A stretch of 64,000 nucleotides of DNA, from contig NZ_WTKP01000002.1 of assembly GCF_009793355.1 (NCBI RefSeq), positions 248,001-312,000 of the forward strand, written 5' to 3'. Within the stretch, counting starts at the first letter, position 1; each line of letters begins with the position of its first letter. The notes under the pieces were generated by a model, which was not told where the DNA came from, ran no database searches, and saw only the letters and a program-made list of their open reading frames with translations. The position numbers and the translations under genes are program-made. This document shows, piece by piece, positions 53,162 through 62,209 of this stretch. This stretch comes from Vreelandella zhuhanensis (GTDB lineage: Bacteria; Pseudomonadota; Gammaproteobacteria; Pseudomonadales; Halomonadaceae).

Positions 53162-54229
53162 GTGGATACCTTGACTCAGGCGGCACTCGGGGCCGCGGTC
53201 GGCGGTACCTTGCTGGGTAAGCGTCTGGGACGCAAGGCCGTCGTGATCGGGGCATTGCTGGGCACCCTGCCCGATCTGGATATAGCGTTGGATTACGGCG
53301 ATGCCGTGAGCAACATGACCGAGCATCGTGGCTTCACTCATTCGCTGTGGGTCCTCACCCTGCTGGGCACACTTCTGGCGCTTCTGGCCGCGCGTTTCGC
53401 CCCGGCCCGCGATATCTCACTGACGCGCTGGTGGTGGTTTTTTATCCTGGGGCTTGCTACCCATCCGCTGCTCGACGCTTTGACCACCTACGGCACCCAA
53501 TTGTTCTGGCCTTCGGCCACACCACCGGTGGCCTGGCCGACCATTTTTATCATCGACCCTCTTTACAGCCTTCCCCTTCTGCTCGGGTTCGGTGTGGCGC
53601 TAGTCGGTCATCGGGTGCAGCGTGCCTGTGCCTGGGGGCTGGCTATCTCTTGCTTTTACTTGCTGCTGGCGACAGGTGCCAAGCAATGGGTGGAATACCG
53701 CCTGGCGCCGGTACTCGCTGAGCATGGGCTGCAGCAAGCTCCCCGTTTGGTTCAACCCACGCCCTTCAATATCCTGTTGTGGCGAGTCACGATCATTGCC
53801 CAGGATGAGCATCATGAAAGCCTGATCAGCGTGTTCGATGGCGACCATCAGCCGTACCTGGCGCGATTTCATCGCGGCGCCCAACTTGAGCCGCTCGCCC
53901 TGGGAACGCGGCATGGGCAACGTCTAGACTGGTTTGCCGGACCCTTCCTGCGCTACGCCACGGAGCTGATCGATGAACAGCTCACCTTGGTGGCCACGGA
54001 CATCCGTCTGGGCTTTCCCGGTTTCTATCCGTTCAGCTTTACCTTAGCGAGACGTGATGAGAGGCGCTGGCAGGCACTGGAAGCACCCAGATTGGTGGAC
54101 ACATCACGCGACATGCAACTGGAGGTCTTGGTGCGGCTCGCCCGCCGCGCTTTGGGCCGCCCCACAGCGCTATGCCCGGGCGATTTTGTCGAACCGCGTT
54201 GGCATATCGAGCCTGACCGCAGTTGTTGA
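53162..54229 (+). CDS. YdjM-family membrane metal-dependent hydrolase
   Basis: A 355-residue inner-membrane protein. The N-terminal GALLGTLPDLD and HRGFTHSLW match the putative metal-site segments of the YdjM/YfhO-like family (DUF457, PF04307), and about five hydrophobic segments occupy the first ~180 residues. The C-terminal ~170 residues are soluble and beta-rich. GTG start with AGGAG seven bases upstream. E. coli YdjM is SOS-regulated, and no LexA box is evident here. A direct repeat overlaps the stop, then a strong terminator. Confidence 0.82.
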   Translation: MDTLTQAALGAAVGGTLLGKRLGRKAVVIGALLGTLPDLDIALDYGDAVSNMTEHRGFTHSLWVLTLLGTLLALLAARFAPARDISLTRWWWFFILGLATHPLLDALTTYGTQLFWPSATPPVAWPTIFIIDPLYSLPLLLGFGVALVGHRVQRACAWGLAISCFYLLLATGAKQWVEYRLAPVLAEHGLQQAPRLVQPTPFNILLWRVTIIAQDEHHESLISVFDGDHQPYLARFHRGAQLEPLALGTRHGQRLDWFAGPFLRYATELIDEQLTLVATDIRLGFPGFYPFSFTLARRDERRWQALEAPRLVDTSRDMQLEVLVRLARRALGRPTALCPGDFVEPRWHIEPDRSC

Positions 54230-54256
54230 GCAGGAACAGCCGTTGAGCAGGAACAG
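54225..54256. repeat. 15-bp direct repeat with 17-bp period at the gene end
   Basis: GTTGAGCAGGAACAG occurs at 54225-54239 and 54242-54256. The first copy includes the stop codon of the membrane hydrolase. A duplication of this kind can shift the stop context but has no evident function. Confidence 0.65.
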
Positions 54257-54273
54257 TTAGTGACCAGAAACAC

Positions 54274-54297
54274 AAAACCCCGCTTTCGCGGGGTTTT
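54274..54297. terminator. bidirectional terminator between the hydrolase and sodB
   Basis: AAAACCCCGC (54274-54283) mirrors GCGGGGTTTT (54288-54297) around a TTTC loop. A and T tracts flank the GC core, so both convergent genes can use it. Confidence 0.9.
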
Positions 54298-54368
54298 CAC
54301 GGCTTGGGGCAGCGTATTCGATTGAGCTGCATTCAAGCGGTGTCGTGTTAGCGGGCTTGCGTTACGTC

Positions 54369-54947
54369 TCAGGCAAAGTTCTGAGCGACGAAGTCCCAGT
54401 TAAGCACGTTCCAGACATTTTCCAGGTACTTGGGCCGGGCGTTACGGTAATCGATGTAATAAGCATGCTCCCACACATCGATAGTCATGATTGGCGTCTG
54501 ACCGTGAGCAATGGGGGTGTCGGCGTTGCTGGTGTTGACGATATCGACACCGCCATCGGCGGTCTTGATCAGCCAGGTCCAACCGGAACCGAAGTTACCC
54601 GCCGCATTGGCATTGAAGGTCTTCTTGAATTCCTCGAAGGAGCCGAACTTGGCATTGATGGCATCGGCCAGAGCGCCTGTCGGCTCACCGCCGCCGTTGG
54701 GCGACAGGCAATGCCAGTAAAAAGTGTGGTTCCACACCTGTGCCGCCTGGTTGAACAGGCCACCCGAGGAGGCGTTGATGATCTCTTCCAGAGATTTCTT
54801 GGCGTCGTCGGTGCCTTCGGTCAACTCATTGAGTTTGTTGACATAAGTCTGGTGATGTTTGCCATAATGATATTCGAGCGTCTCGGCGGAGATATGCGGC
54901 TCGAGAGCATTTTTTTCATACGGCAGGGCAGGCAATTCAAACGCCAT
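54369..54947 (-). CDS. sodB: iron superoxide dismutase
   Basis: A 192-residue cytoplasmic SOD. Metal ligands are His27, His74, Asp157 and His161 (DVWEHAYY). The [11 protein letters not shown] segment with Gln70 is the iron-type signature, as opposed to the manganese-type. AAGGAG precedes the ATG. It stands alone, convergent with the membrane hydrolase, and has 150 bases upstream before the lipoprotein gene. Small-RNA or iron control is common for sodB but not visible here. Confidence 0.97.
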   Translation of the reverse strand: MAFELPALPYEKNALEPHISAETLEYHYGKHHQTYVNKLNELTEGTDDAKKSLEEIINASSGGLFNQAAQVWNHTFYWHCLSPNGGGEPTGALADAINAKFGSFEEFKKTFNANAAGNFGSGWTWLIKTADGGVDIVNTSNADTPIAHGQTPIMTIDVWEHAYYIDYRNARPKYLENVWNVLNWDFVAQNFA

Positions 54948-55101
54948 GGGTGAAGCTCCTTATAGGGATTTTTTTCATTTGCTATCTTGCCCCCATCTCA
55001 CTTGAATCTCGAAAGTGGACGGGCAAGCGTCACGGCTTGACGCGCCACTCAACCTAACGACTTTGAGCCTTTCGCGCAAGTCCCTGCCTATGCAAGAAAA
55101 A

Positions 55102-55857
55102 CTAGCTGCCGGGGGCGATCCCCTGGCCGCAGCCACTATATTGAGTGCCCTCGAAGGTTAATGTCACCCTGGCGGGAAAGGGTTTTCCACTCATGCCGTC
55201 AAAGCAGGCACCGGCTTCCAGGCGCAGACGAAACGGCTGGTCGGGCCGGGTACTTTCCAGGACCACTCGCCCGTTTTCATTGTCCATGACGCTAACGCGA
55301 TAGGCACGGGTTGCCTCGTGAGTCGCGTAATCCAGCACCAATGACAGCGTCGGAGTGTCATGCGCCAGTTCCACCCACCAACCCGGCTCGTTGCCTTGCC
55401 CACGAAACATCACTCCAGGGTGGTCGCTACGCGTGAAGGCGTCGCGTTGTGTGGTCAACCGACATTGCAGCTGGCCACGCGGGGTTTCCACCTGTGCCCG
55501 CTCGCCCCGATTCCAGAAGCTGATATCACCCGCCTGATAACGTGCGCCACTGGCCACCACGGCCGCCGGCAGTTGCCAGGCACCGTGCAATGACCATAAC
55601 CGAAGCTCGTCGCTGCCTGTGGTGGCGGTAACCAAATGCTGATTGGCCGGCTGACACTGCCAGGCGGAAAATTGCTCGGCACCACCGGCAAAAAAAGACG
55701 AGGGCAACAAAGGCGCGGCATTGAAGGAAGTACCGGCCGAGCCGGAGGCCTTATTCGACGGAGCTGTGGGGGCTGTACTCGCCGCCGGGGCGACACAGCC
55801 ACTCAGTAACACGAACAAGGCGGCGGGCAAGCATGCGGAAAAGTAGGCAAAAGGCAA
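55102..55857 (-). CDS. lipoprotein with MliC-like and COG3650-like parts
   Basis: About 251 residues from a TTG at 55857 with GGAG eight bases upstream (the frame opens at a TTG at 55884). The signal ends with lipobox LSGC. After an Ala/Ser/Thr-rich linker, a FSAWQCQPANQHLVTA block with a paired Cys resembles the MliC lysozyme-inhibitor fold. A second region (FRGQGNEPGWWVEL ... YSGCGQG) has the Gly-x-Glu-Pro-Gly-Trp and C-terminal Cys of COG3650-type domains. It is likely an envelope protein, possibly protecting against lysozyme. That is inference. Confidence 0.65.
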   Translation of the reverse strand: MPFAYFSACLPAALFVLLSGCVAPAASTAPTAPSNKASGSAGTSFNAAPLLPSSFFAGGAEQFSAWQCQPANQHLVTATTGSDELRLWSLHGAWQLPAAVVASGARYQAGDISFWNRGERAQVETPRGQLQCRLTTQRDAFTRSDHPGVMFRGQGNEPGWWVELAHDTPTLSLVLDYATHEATRAYRVSVMDNENGRVVLESTRPDQPFRLRLEAGACFDGMSGKPFPARVTLTFEGTQYSGCGQGIAPGS

Positions 55858-55922
55858 AATCGATACTCCACATCGGGGCGACAAAATAGTCCAAGCGAAA
55901 AACAGCCTGGGCGAAACGGGGC

Positions 55923-56435
55923 TCAGCCACGCTTGAAGGCTTGGAGATCCAACGGATCAAAGCCATTGACCTTATCGGGAAGCCCTTTTTCTTCCCGCTT
56001 CAGACGTACCTGCATCTTTTCGGCAAGTCGCTCGGAGTCATCATCCGGCGTACGGCCGTTGAGTTCGGCCAGCTGCGCCATGCCCTGATGATAAAAAGTC
56101 AGTAGATCCAGCGCGGTGGTGTTGCCTTCTTCAACTGCCTTGCGCAAACCCGGCAGGTAGCCGCTGATCTGGCCTAGATGATGTTTAAGCTGCCAGACGT
56201 AGCGTACTTCTTTCATCCATGGCCGATCCTTAAGTACGGTGAACGTTGCACCGGTGGCAAGCAGTCCCAGCAATACCCCTAGCGCGTTCAGCCACAGGCT
56301 GCTACCGAACGTGGCCACCAATAATTGGGAAAATACCAAGCCCAGTACGATTAGCTGCCCAGCCATCGCCAGACTGATCAAGCGTCCCTTGCGCCGGTAG
56401 GTTTCCGGGTCATGCTCTTCCAAGTAAAACGCCAT
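55923..56435 (-). CDS. DUF3087-type membrane protein
   Basis: A 170-residue protein with an acidic start (EEHDPETYRRKGR), two hydrophobic helices (about 18-40 and 45-66) and a soluble C-terminal helical half containing WQLKHHLGQISGYLPGL and DLLTFYHQGMAQL. I believe it fits DUF3087, a gammaproteobacterial family of unknown function. The topology predicts a cytoplasmic C-terminal domain. It follows the DAHP synthase gene by 80 bases on the same strand. Confidence 0.6.
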   Translation of the reverse strand: MAFYLEEHDPETYRRKGRLISLAMAGQLIVLGLVFSQLLVATFGSSLWLNALGVLLGLLATGATFTVLKDRPWMKEVRYVWQLKHHLGQISGYLPGLRKAVEEGNTTALDLLTFYHQGMAQLAELNGRTPDDDSERLAEKMQVRLKREEKGLPDKVNGFDPLDLQAFKRG

Positions 56436-56515
56436 ACGGAGTCTCTCTACTATATCAAAAGTCCCTCATGATACGGCGCAGGCGGTGCTAAACAAAGCAC
56501 CGAGATGGGTATTGC

Positions 56516-57589
56516 TCAGCCCAGCCGCTCGGCGGCTTGTTTCAGCAGGCGCTCGGTCGTTTCCCAGCCCAGGCAGGCATCGGTCACCGAAACACCGTAA
56601 CGCATGGCGCCCGGCTTGAGCGGTTGCTTGCCTTCATGCAAATGGCTTTCCAGCATCAAGGCAGCGATATGCGGATTGCCCGCCTGACGTTGGGCTAATA
56701 CATCCAGCATGACTTCCACCTGGCGGCGATGGTCCTTGCGCGCATTGGCATGGCTGCAATCCACCATCAGGCGCGGGTTGAGCCCGGCCTTGCGCAGCGC
56801 TCGCGTGGCAGCCGCCACATGGTCGCTCTGATAGTTGGGCTCACCGTGGCCACCGCGCAGTACCAGATGCGTATGAGGGTTACCCGCGCTTTGCTGAACC
56901 GTGGGGCGACCATTGGCCTCCAGGGCGAAACGCTGATGAGGATGCTTTGCCGCCATCATGGCATCAAGCGCCACTTGCACATCGCCACTGGTGGCGTTCT
57001 TGAAGCCTACCGCGGCAGGCAAATCGCTTGCCAGTTCACGATGCAATTGTGATTCCGTGGTGCGCGCGCCAATCGCCACCCAACTCAACAGGTCTTCGAG
57101 GTAAGGGGCAAGCATCGGCTGAAGAAGTTCCGTGGCGACCGGCAAGCCACGTTCCGCCACGTCATGCATCAATTGGCGGGAAAGCGTCAGGCCATGCGCC
57201 ATGTCACCACTTCCATCGAGATGTGGGTCGTAGGCCAGCCCCTTCCAGCCCACGGTGGTGCGCGGCTTCTCTACGTAAACCCGCATTACCGGCAATAGCG
57301 TATCCGCCACTTCTTCGCTCAACACAGCCAGGCGGTCGGCATATTCCAGTGCTGCCCTGGGATTATCGATGGAGCAAGGACCAACCACTACCAGCATGCG
57401 ATCATCACTGCCGTCGAGAATTGCATTGACCGCGCCGCGCTGCTGCTGGATACGCGCTTCGAGTGCCGGAGAAAGATCGATGGATGCGCGCAGCTGAGCG
57501 GGCGTGGGCAAGTAATTCACTGAGGCTGGGGTATCCCTGGACAAGAGCGTTTCGGTGACGGCAAGAGCTTGGCTTGCGGGGGCGTTCAT
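56516..57589 (-). CDS. DAHP synthase, class I (AroF/G/H type)
   Basis: A 357-residue enzyme that joins PEP and erythrose 4-phosphate, the first step of aromatic synthesis. GPCSID, EKPRTTVGWKG, GARTTESQ, FKNATSGD and VDCSHAN are class I signatures, with metal ligands among the conserved Cys, His, Glu and Asp. The frame extends to 57721, but GGAG eight bases before ATG 57589 sets the start. Which isoform (Tyr-, Phe- or Trp-sensitive) cannot be told from the sequence. A leader peptide and terminator upstream suggest attenuation, see below. Confidence 0.93.
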   Translation of the reverse strand: MNAPASQALAVTETLLSRDTPASVNYLPTPAQLRASIDLSPALEARIQQQRGAVNAILDGSDDRMLVVVGPCSIDNPRAALEYADRLAVLSEEVADTLLPVMRVYVEKPRTTVGWKGLAYDPHLDGSGDMAHGLTLSRQLMHDVAERGLPVATELLQPMLAPYLEDLLSWVAIGARTTESQLHRELASDLPAAVGFKNATSGDVQVALDAMMAAKHPHQRFALEANGRPTVQQSAGNPHTHLVLRGGHGEPNYQSDHVAAATRALRKAGLNPRLMVDCSHANARKDHRRQVEVMLDVLAQRQAGNPHIAALMLESHLHEGKQPLKPGAMRYGVSVTDACLGWETTERLLKQAAERLG

Positions 57590-57606
57590 TATCAATTCTC
57601 CATGGT

Positions 57607-57647
57607 TAAAAAATAAAAAAGCCCCGGTCGGGGTTGCCGACCGGGGC
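57607..57647 (-). terminator. attenuator terminator of the DAHP synthase leader
   Basis: On the minus strand, GCCCCGGTCGG (57647-57637) pairs perfectly with CCGACCGGGGC (57631-57621) around a five-base loop. A T-rich run (TTTTTTATTTTTTA, 57620-57607) follows. It lies between the leader stop at 57699 and the gene start at 57589, where it would stop transcription unless an alternative fold forms. Confidence 0.88.
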
Positions 57648-57698
57648 TTTCTTGTTTTCGGCAGGCGACCCTTGAAGGGTGTGCCTGTCGACGCGACG

Positions 57699-57836
57699 CT
57701 AGGCGTCGGCCATGGGCACACCGTAGCTAAACCAATACCAGAAATAGGCCTGAGCGGACGCTTTCTTCAACACAGCACCCTTGTCGGCAAAGGCCGACAT
57801 GCTAGCTGTGTCGAGAGAAAAACGTGTCACAATCAT
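57699..57836 (-). CDS. aromatic leader peptide of DAHP synthase (attenuator)
   Basis: A 45-codon frame with AGGA eight bases before its ATG. Codons 31-38 encode Tyr-Phe-Trp-Tyr-Trp-Phe-Ser-Tyr, seven aromatic residues in eight, a bias without another obvious explanation. It ends at TAG, 52 bases before the terminator stem. Stalling at these codons when aromatic aminoacyl-tRNA is low would change leader RNA folding. Downstream, GGTGTGCC (57722-57715, in codons 38-41) can pair with GGCACACC (57685-57678). Codons 43-45 share a GCCGAC/GTCGGC match with the terminator 5' arm. The frame could also act only as an upstream regulatory peptide. Confidence 0.8.
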   Translation of the reverse strand: MIVTRFSLDTASMSAFADKGAVLKKASAQAYFWYWFSYGVPMADA

Positions 57837-57929
57837 GAGAGCTTCCTGTCTTGGATTAACCGGGGTGAGCCGGGTCATATGTCATTCGATGAATCAATCC
57901 TGCCTGTCGGATTCACGGATGGCAACCCT

Positions 57930-58058
57930 TCAGCCGGTAAATACTTGTACCCAGCCGATGGTCGCCGGCAATGCCGCCATGCTGACCAATACAATCAAGC
58001 CGAGAATGATCGACGGCAATCCTGAGGGATCCTTGAAGTTTTCGTCATGATGAGCCAT
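57930..58058 (-). CDS. 42-residue single-helix membrane protein
   Basis: A short frame with AAGGA seven bases before its ATG. It has a charged, His-rich start (MAHHDENFKDPSG), then one hydrophobic helix (LPSIILGLIVLVSMAALPATIG) and a short tail ending Trp-Val-Gln-Val-Phe-Thr-Gly. The arrangement fits a small inner-membrane protein. It is not a recognised family to me. It lies between fre and the aromatic leader peptide on the same strand, 93 bases before the leader start. Coding potential is supported by the ribosome site, but a chance frame cannot be excluded. Confidence 0.6.
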   Translation of the reverse strand: MAHHDENFKDPSGLPSIILGLIVLVSMAALPATIGWVQVFTG

Positions 58059-58177
58059 TGAAGCTTCCTTATCTATTATGTATTACGGCCTGAGCCATAT
58101 GCCATGTTGTCGGGGGTAAAGCGACACGGTCAACAGACAAGTTTAACCAATCGAGCTTCATTCAGCGAGAACGTGAT

Positions 58178-58918
58178 TCAGGCCTTGCGCGGTGCGTAGG
58201 CGAATACATCGGAAAACACGCGATCGGCCTCCAGCGCTTTTTCTTCCAGAACGTCGAGGCAGGCATACACCATCGGCGGCGAGCCGGAAAGGTAGACATC
58301 CCACCCTTGGAGATCGTCGATCTCTTGCGCCAGCACCCTGTCGATACGCCCTAGATGATGCCAACTGGCATTATCCGCGGGCAACGCCGCTTCCAGCGGA
58401 CTTTCGGTGACGGCATGAAAACTGACCTGGGACAGCGTCCGAGCCCATTCACTGGCGAGCTGCTCATGATAGAGGTCGCGCCATTCGCGTACCGCCCACC
58501 ATAGCGAGATTTTGCGTTCAGGCTGATGATGCACTGCCGCTTCAATGATCGCCTTCATTTGGGCGAAACCGGTACCCGCGGCAATCAGTAGCAGAGGGCG
58601 CTGGCTTTCCAGGTCCAGCACGCTCTTGCCACCGGGCAGGCGCACATTGAGCCGGTTGGCCACTTGCAGCAATTCACGCAGCCGGGCGGAATTCTCACGC
58701 TCAGGCCAGTGCTGGATATGCAGCTCTATCACACCATCACCGCGCTCGGCGCTGGCGATCGAAAACGGGACCCAGGTGTCCTCGTCCAGCTGTAACTCCA
58801 GGTACTGCCCCGGCGCATGCTGCATGGCTTCGGGTCGACCTTGCAGGGTCACCCCGAGCACGTCGGGGCTAAGATCTTCAACGGCGGTAACCTGGCAGGT
58901 CAGTATCCTTGCGCTCAT
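58178..58918 (-). CDS. fre: NAD(P)H-flavin reductase
   Basis: A 246-residue ferredoxin-reductase-fold protein. The Arg/Tyr/Ser flavin region is seen as APGQYLEL and VPFSIAS, the NAD loop as LLLIAAGTGFAQMKAI, and the end DRVFSDVFAYAP matches Fre. It reduces free flavins, aiding siderophore iron release and ribonucleotide reductase activation. It lies 72 bases after ubiD, as in E. coli where fre follows ubiD. The canonical R-x-x-S at the flavin site is only partly conserved (VPFSIAS lacks the Arg), so flavin binding may differ. Confidence 0.85.
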   Translation of the reverse strand: MSARILTCQVTAVEDLSPDVLGVTLQGRPEAMQHAPGQYLELQLDEDTWVPFSIASAERGDGVIELHIQHWPERENSARLRELLQVANRLNVRLPGGKSVLDLESQRPLLLIAAGTGFAQMKAIIEAAVHHQPERKISLWWAVREWRDLYHEQLASEWARTLSQVSFHAVTESPLEAALPADNASWHHLGRIDRVLAQEIDDLQGWDVYLSGSPPMVYACLDVLEEKALEADRVFSDVFAYAPRKA

Positions 58919-58990
58919 AGCGTCTCTTACAGTTTTTTAGGGGAGAGAAAAATGGTTTGATGTCATAAAAGAAAATAGCCGCCAAGAACG

Positions 58991-60481
58991 TCAATGACGC
59001 GCCCTGGGCAAGGGGATATCGATTCCCAACTCATCCCAGCGACTGTCGACACGCGCCTTGACCGCCTCATCCATCACGATGGGAGTCCCCCACTCACGCT
59101 GAGTTTCTCCGGGCCATTTGTTGGTGGCATCCAATCCCATCTTTGACCCTAACCCGGAGACCGGAGAAGCGAAATCGAGGTAATCGATGGGTGTGTTCTC
59201 CACCAGGACGGTATCGCGAGCAGGATCCATTCGCGTGGTGATCGCCCAGATCACATCCTGCCAATCGCGGGCATTGACATCATCATCGAGTACCACCACG
59301 AATTTGGTATACATGAACTGGCGCAGAAAGCTCCAGACGCCCATCATCACCCGCTTGGCATGGCCGGGGTACTGCTTTTTGATGGTCACCACCGCCATGC
59401 GGTAGGAGCAACCTTCCGGAGGCAGATAGAAATCGACGATTTCCGGGAACTGCTTGCACAGTATCGGCACGAAGACTTCATTGAGTGCCACACCCAGAAT
59501 CGCCGGCTCATCCGGCGGCCGGCCGGTGTAGGTTGAATGATAGATGGCGTCACGACGCATGGTCATGCGGGTGACAGTAAATACCGGAAAATGATCGACT
59601 TCATTGTAATAGCCGGTGTGATCGCCAAACGGCCCCTCCGCCGCCATGTCGTCAGGGTAGATAAAGCCTTCCAGAATAATTTCCGCCGATGCCGGCACGT
59701 CCAGGTCAACATGACCGCCTTTGACCAACTCGGTCCGCGAGCCTCTCAGAAGGCCTGCAAACGCGTATTCGGAGAGCGTATCGGGTACCGGTGTCACCGC
59801 GCCAAGAATCGTTGCCGGATCGGCGCCCAGCGCCACCGCCACCGGAAATGGCTCGCCGGGATGGGCCTTCTGAAATTCGAGAAAATCCAGCGCGCCGCCC
59901 CGATGCGACAACCAGCGCATGATCAGGCGGTTTCTGCCGATTTTCTGCTGTCGGTAGATGCCCAGGTTCTGGCGCGTTTTATGCGGCCCCCGGGTGATCA
60001 CCAACGGCCAGGTGATGAGAGGTGCCGCATCACCCGGCCAGCAGTGCTGGATGGGTAAACGGCCGAGATCCACTTCATCATCTTCGTAGACCACGTCCTG
60101 CACGGGCGCTCGACGTACGTTCTTCGGCCCCATGCTGAGCACCTGCTTGAAGATCGGCAGCTTGTCCCAGGCGTCCTTCAAGCCCTTGGGTGGGTCGGGT
60201 TCTTTCAAGAAGGCGAGCAACTTGCCCACTTCACGCAGCGCCTCCACTGAATCCTGCCCCATGCCCAAGGCTACTCGCCTGGGGGTCCCGAAGAGATTGC
60301 CCAGCAACGGCATCTCATAACCCTTGACGTTCTCGAATAACAGCGCAGGACCACCGGCACGCAAGGTGCGGTCACATATCTCGGTAATTTCCAGATAAGG
60401 GTCGACTTCGACAGTGACACGTTTCAATTCACCAGCGGCCTCGAGAGCGGTGATGAACTCACGTAAATCCTTGTACTTCAC
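58991..60481 (-). CDS. ubiD: 4-hydroxy-3-polyprenylbenzoate decarboxylase
   Basis: A 496-residue UbiD-family enzyme. It decarboxylates the ubiquinone precursor using prenylated FMN made by UbiX. The family pieces [17 protein letters not shown]-like [28 protein letters not shown] with the catalytic Glu region, and the [14 protein letters not shown] segment are present. The start is GTG after GAGAGG. It lies 31 bases after rho and may be read through from it. fre follows. Confidence 0.95.
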   Translation of the reverse strand: MKYKDLREFITALEAAGELKRVTVEVDPYLEITEICDRTLRAGGPALLFENVKGYEMPLLGNLFGTPRRVALGMGQDSVEALREVGKLLAFLKEPDPPKGLKDAWDKLPIFKQVLSMGPKNVRRAPVQDVVYEDDEVDLGRLPIQHCWPGDAAPLITWPLVITRGPHKTRQNLGIYRQQKIGRNRLIMRWLSHRGGALDFLEFQKAHPGEPFPVAVALGADPATILGAVTPVPDTLSEYAFAGLLRGSRTELVKGGHVDLDVPASAEIILEGFIYPDDMAAEGPFGDHTGYYNEVDHFPVFTVTRMTMRRDAIYHSTYTGRPPDEPAILGVALNEVFVPILCKQFPEIVDFYLPPEGCSYRMAVVTIKKQYPGHAKRVMMGVWSFLRQFMYTKFVVVLDDDVNARDWQDVIWAITTRMDPARDTVLVENTPIDYLDFASPVSGLGSKMGLDATNKWPGETQREWGTPIVMDEAVKARVDSRWDELGIDIPLPRARH

Positions 60482-60512
60482 GGCAGGCCTCTCTGGGTCA
60501 TAGCTGACGCGA

Positions 60513-61772
<1,260 letters not shown>

Positions 61773-62209
61773 CGGTGTGTTGAAAGTTGCTCATGGAAGC
61801 TGGCGCAAGGCGCCGGAATAGACGGGAGGCGAGGAGAAAACGCCGCGTGATGCGTTCAGACCCGAAAAAGACAGGTGCTCGTTATGAAAGGGACGTTGAC
61901 CAAACCAGATATTTTTCTAGGCTCAATCGAGAGTGCGAGCACATGTTGACTGATCAGCACTGGGATAATGGCTGGATCAGCGGGCTATCTGACGACTTGG
62001 GAATCTGGCTGCCATGTGAAATCGAAGATCGGGAAGACTCAAGTAAGAACCGCGAGTATAGACCGCAGGTAAAAACCGAGAGTTCATCGGATCAGGCCAG
62101 TGACCCGATGTTAGTCAAGCCTTGCAGGAAACGCAAGCCTCGGTATCAAGAGGAATTGACAACACCCGAACTCGCCCGCAACCTTGCCATAGCCAACCAA
62201 GGATAGCCC
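61773..62209. other. 437-base gap between divergent rho and ppx
   Basis: Both promoters should lie here. A plus-strand frame at 61787-62206 would give 139 residues, but its codons (many AGG, AGA, CTA, TTA, ATA) differ strongly from neighbouring genes, it resembles nothing known to me and it lacks a ribosome site, so I leave it out. Composition is a little lower in GC than flanks. No thioredoxin gene is present on either strand. I do not see a clear rho leader-attenuation signal. Confidence 0.6.

Noticed and set aside
61787-62206. Plus-strand frame of 139 residues upstream of ppx
   Set aside because: Rich in rare codons (AGG, AGA, CTA, TTA, ATA), no ribosome site, and no family match known to me. 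Described only as a gap.
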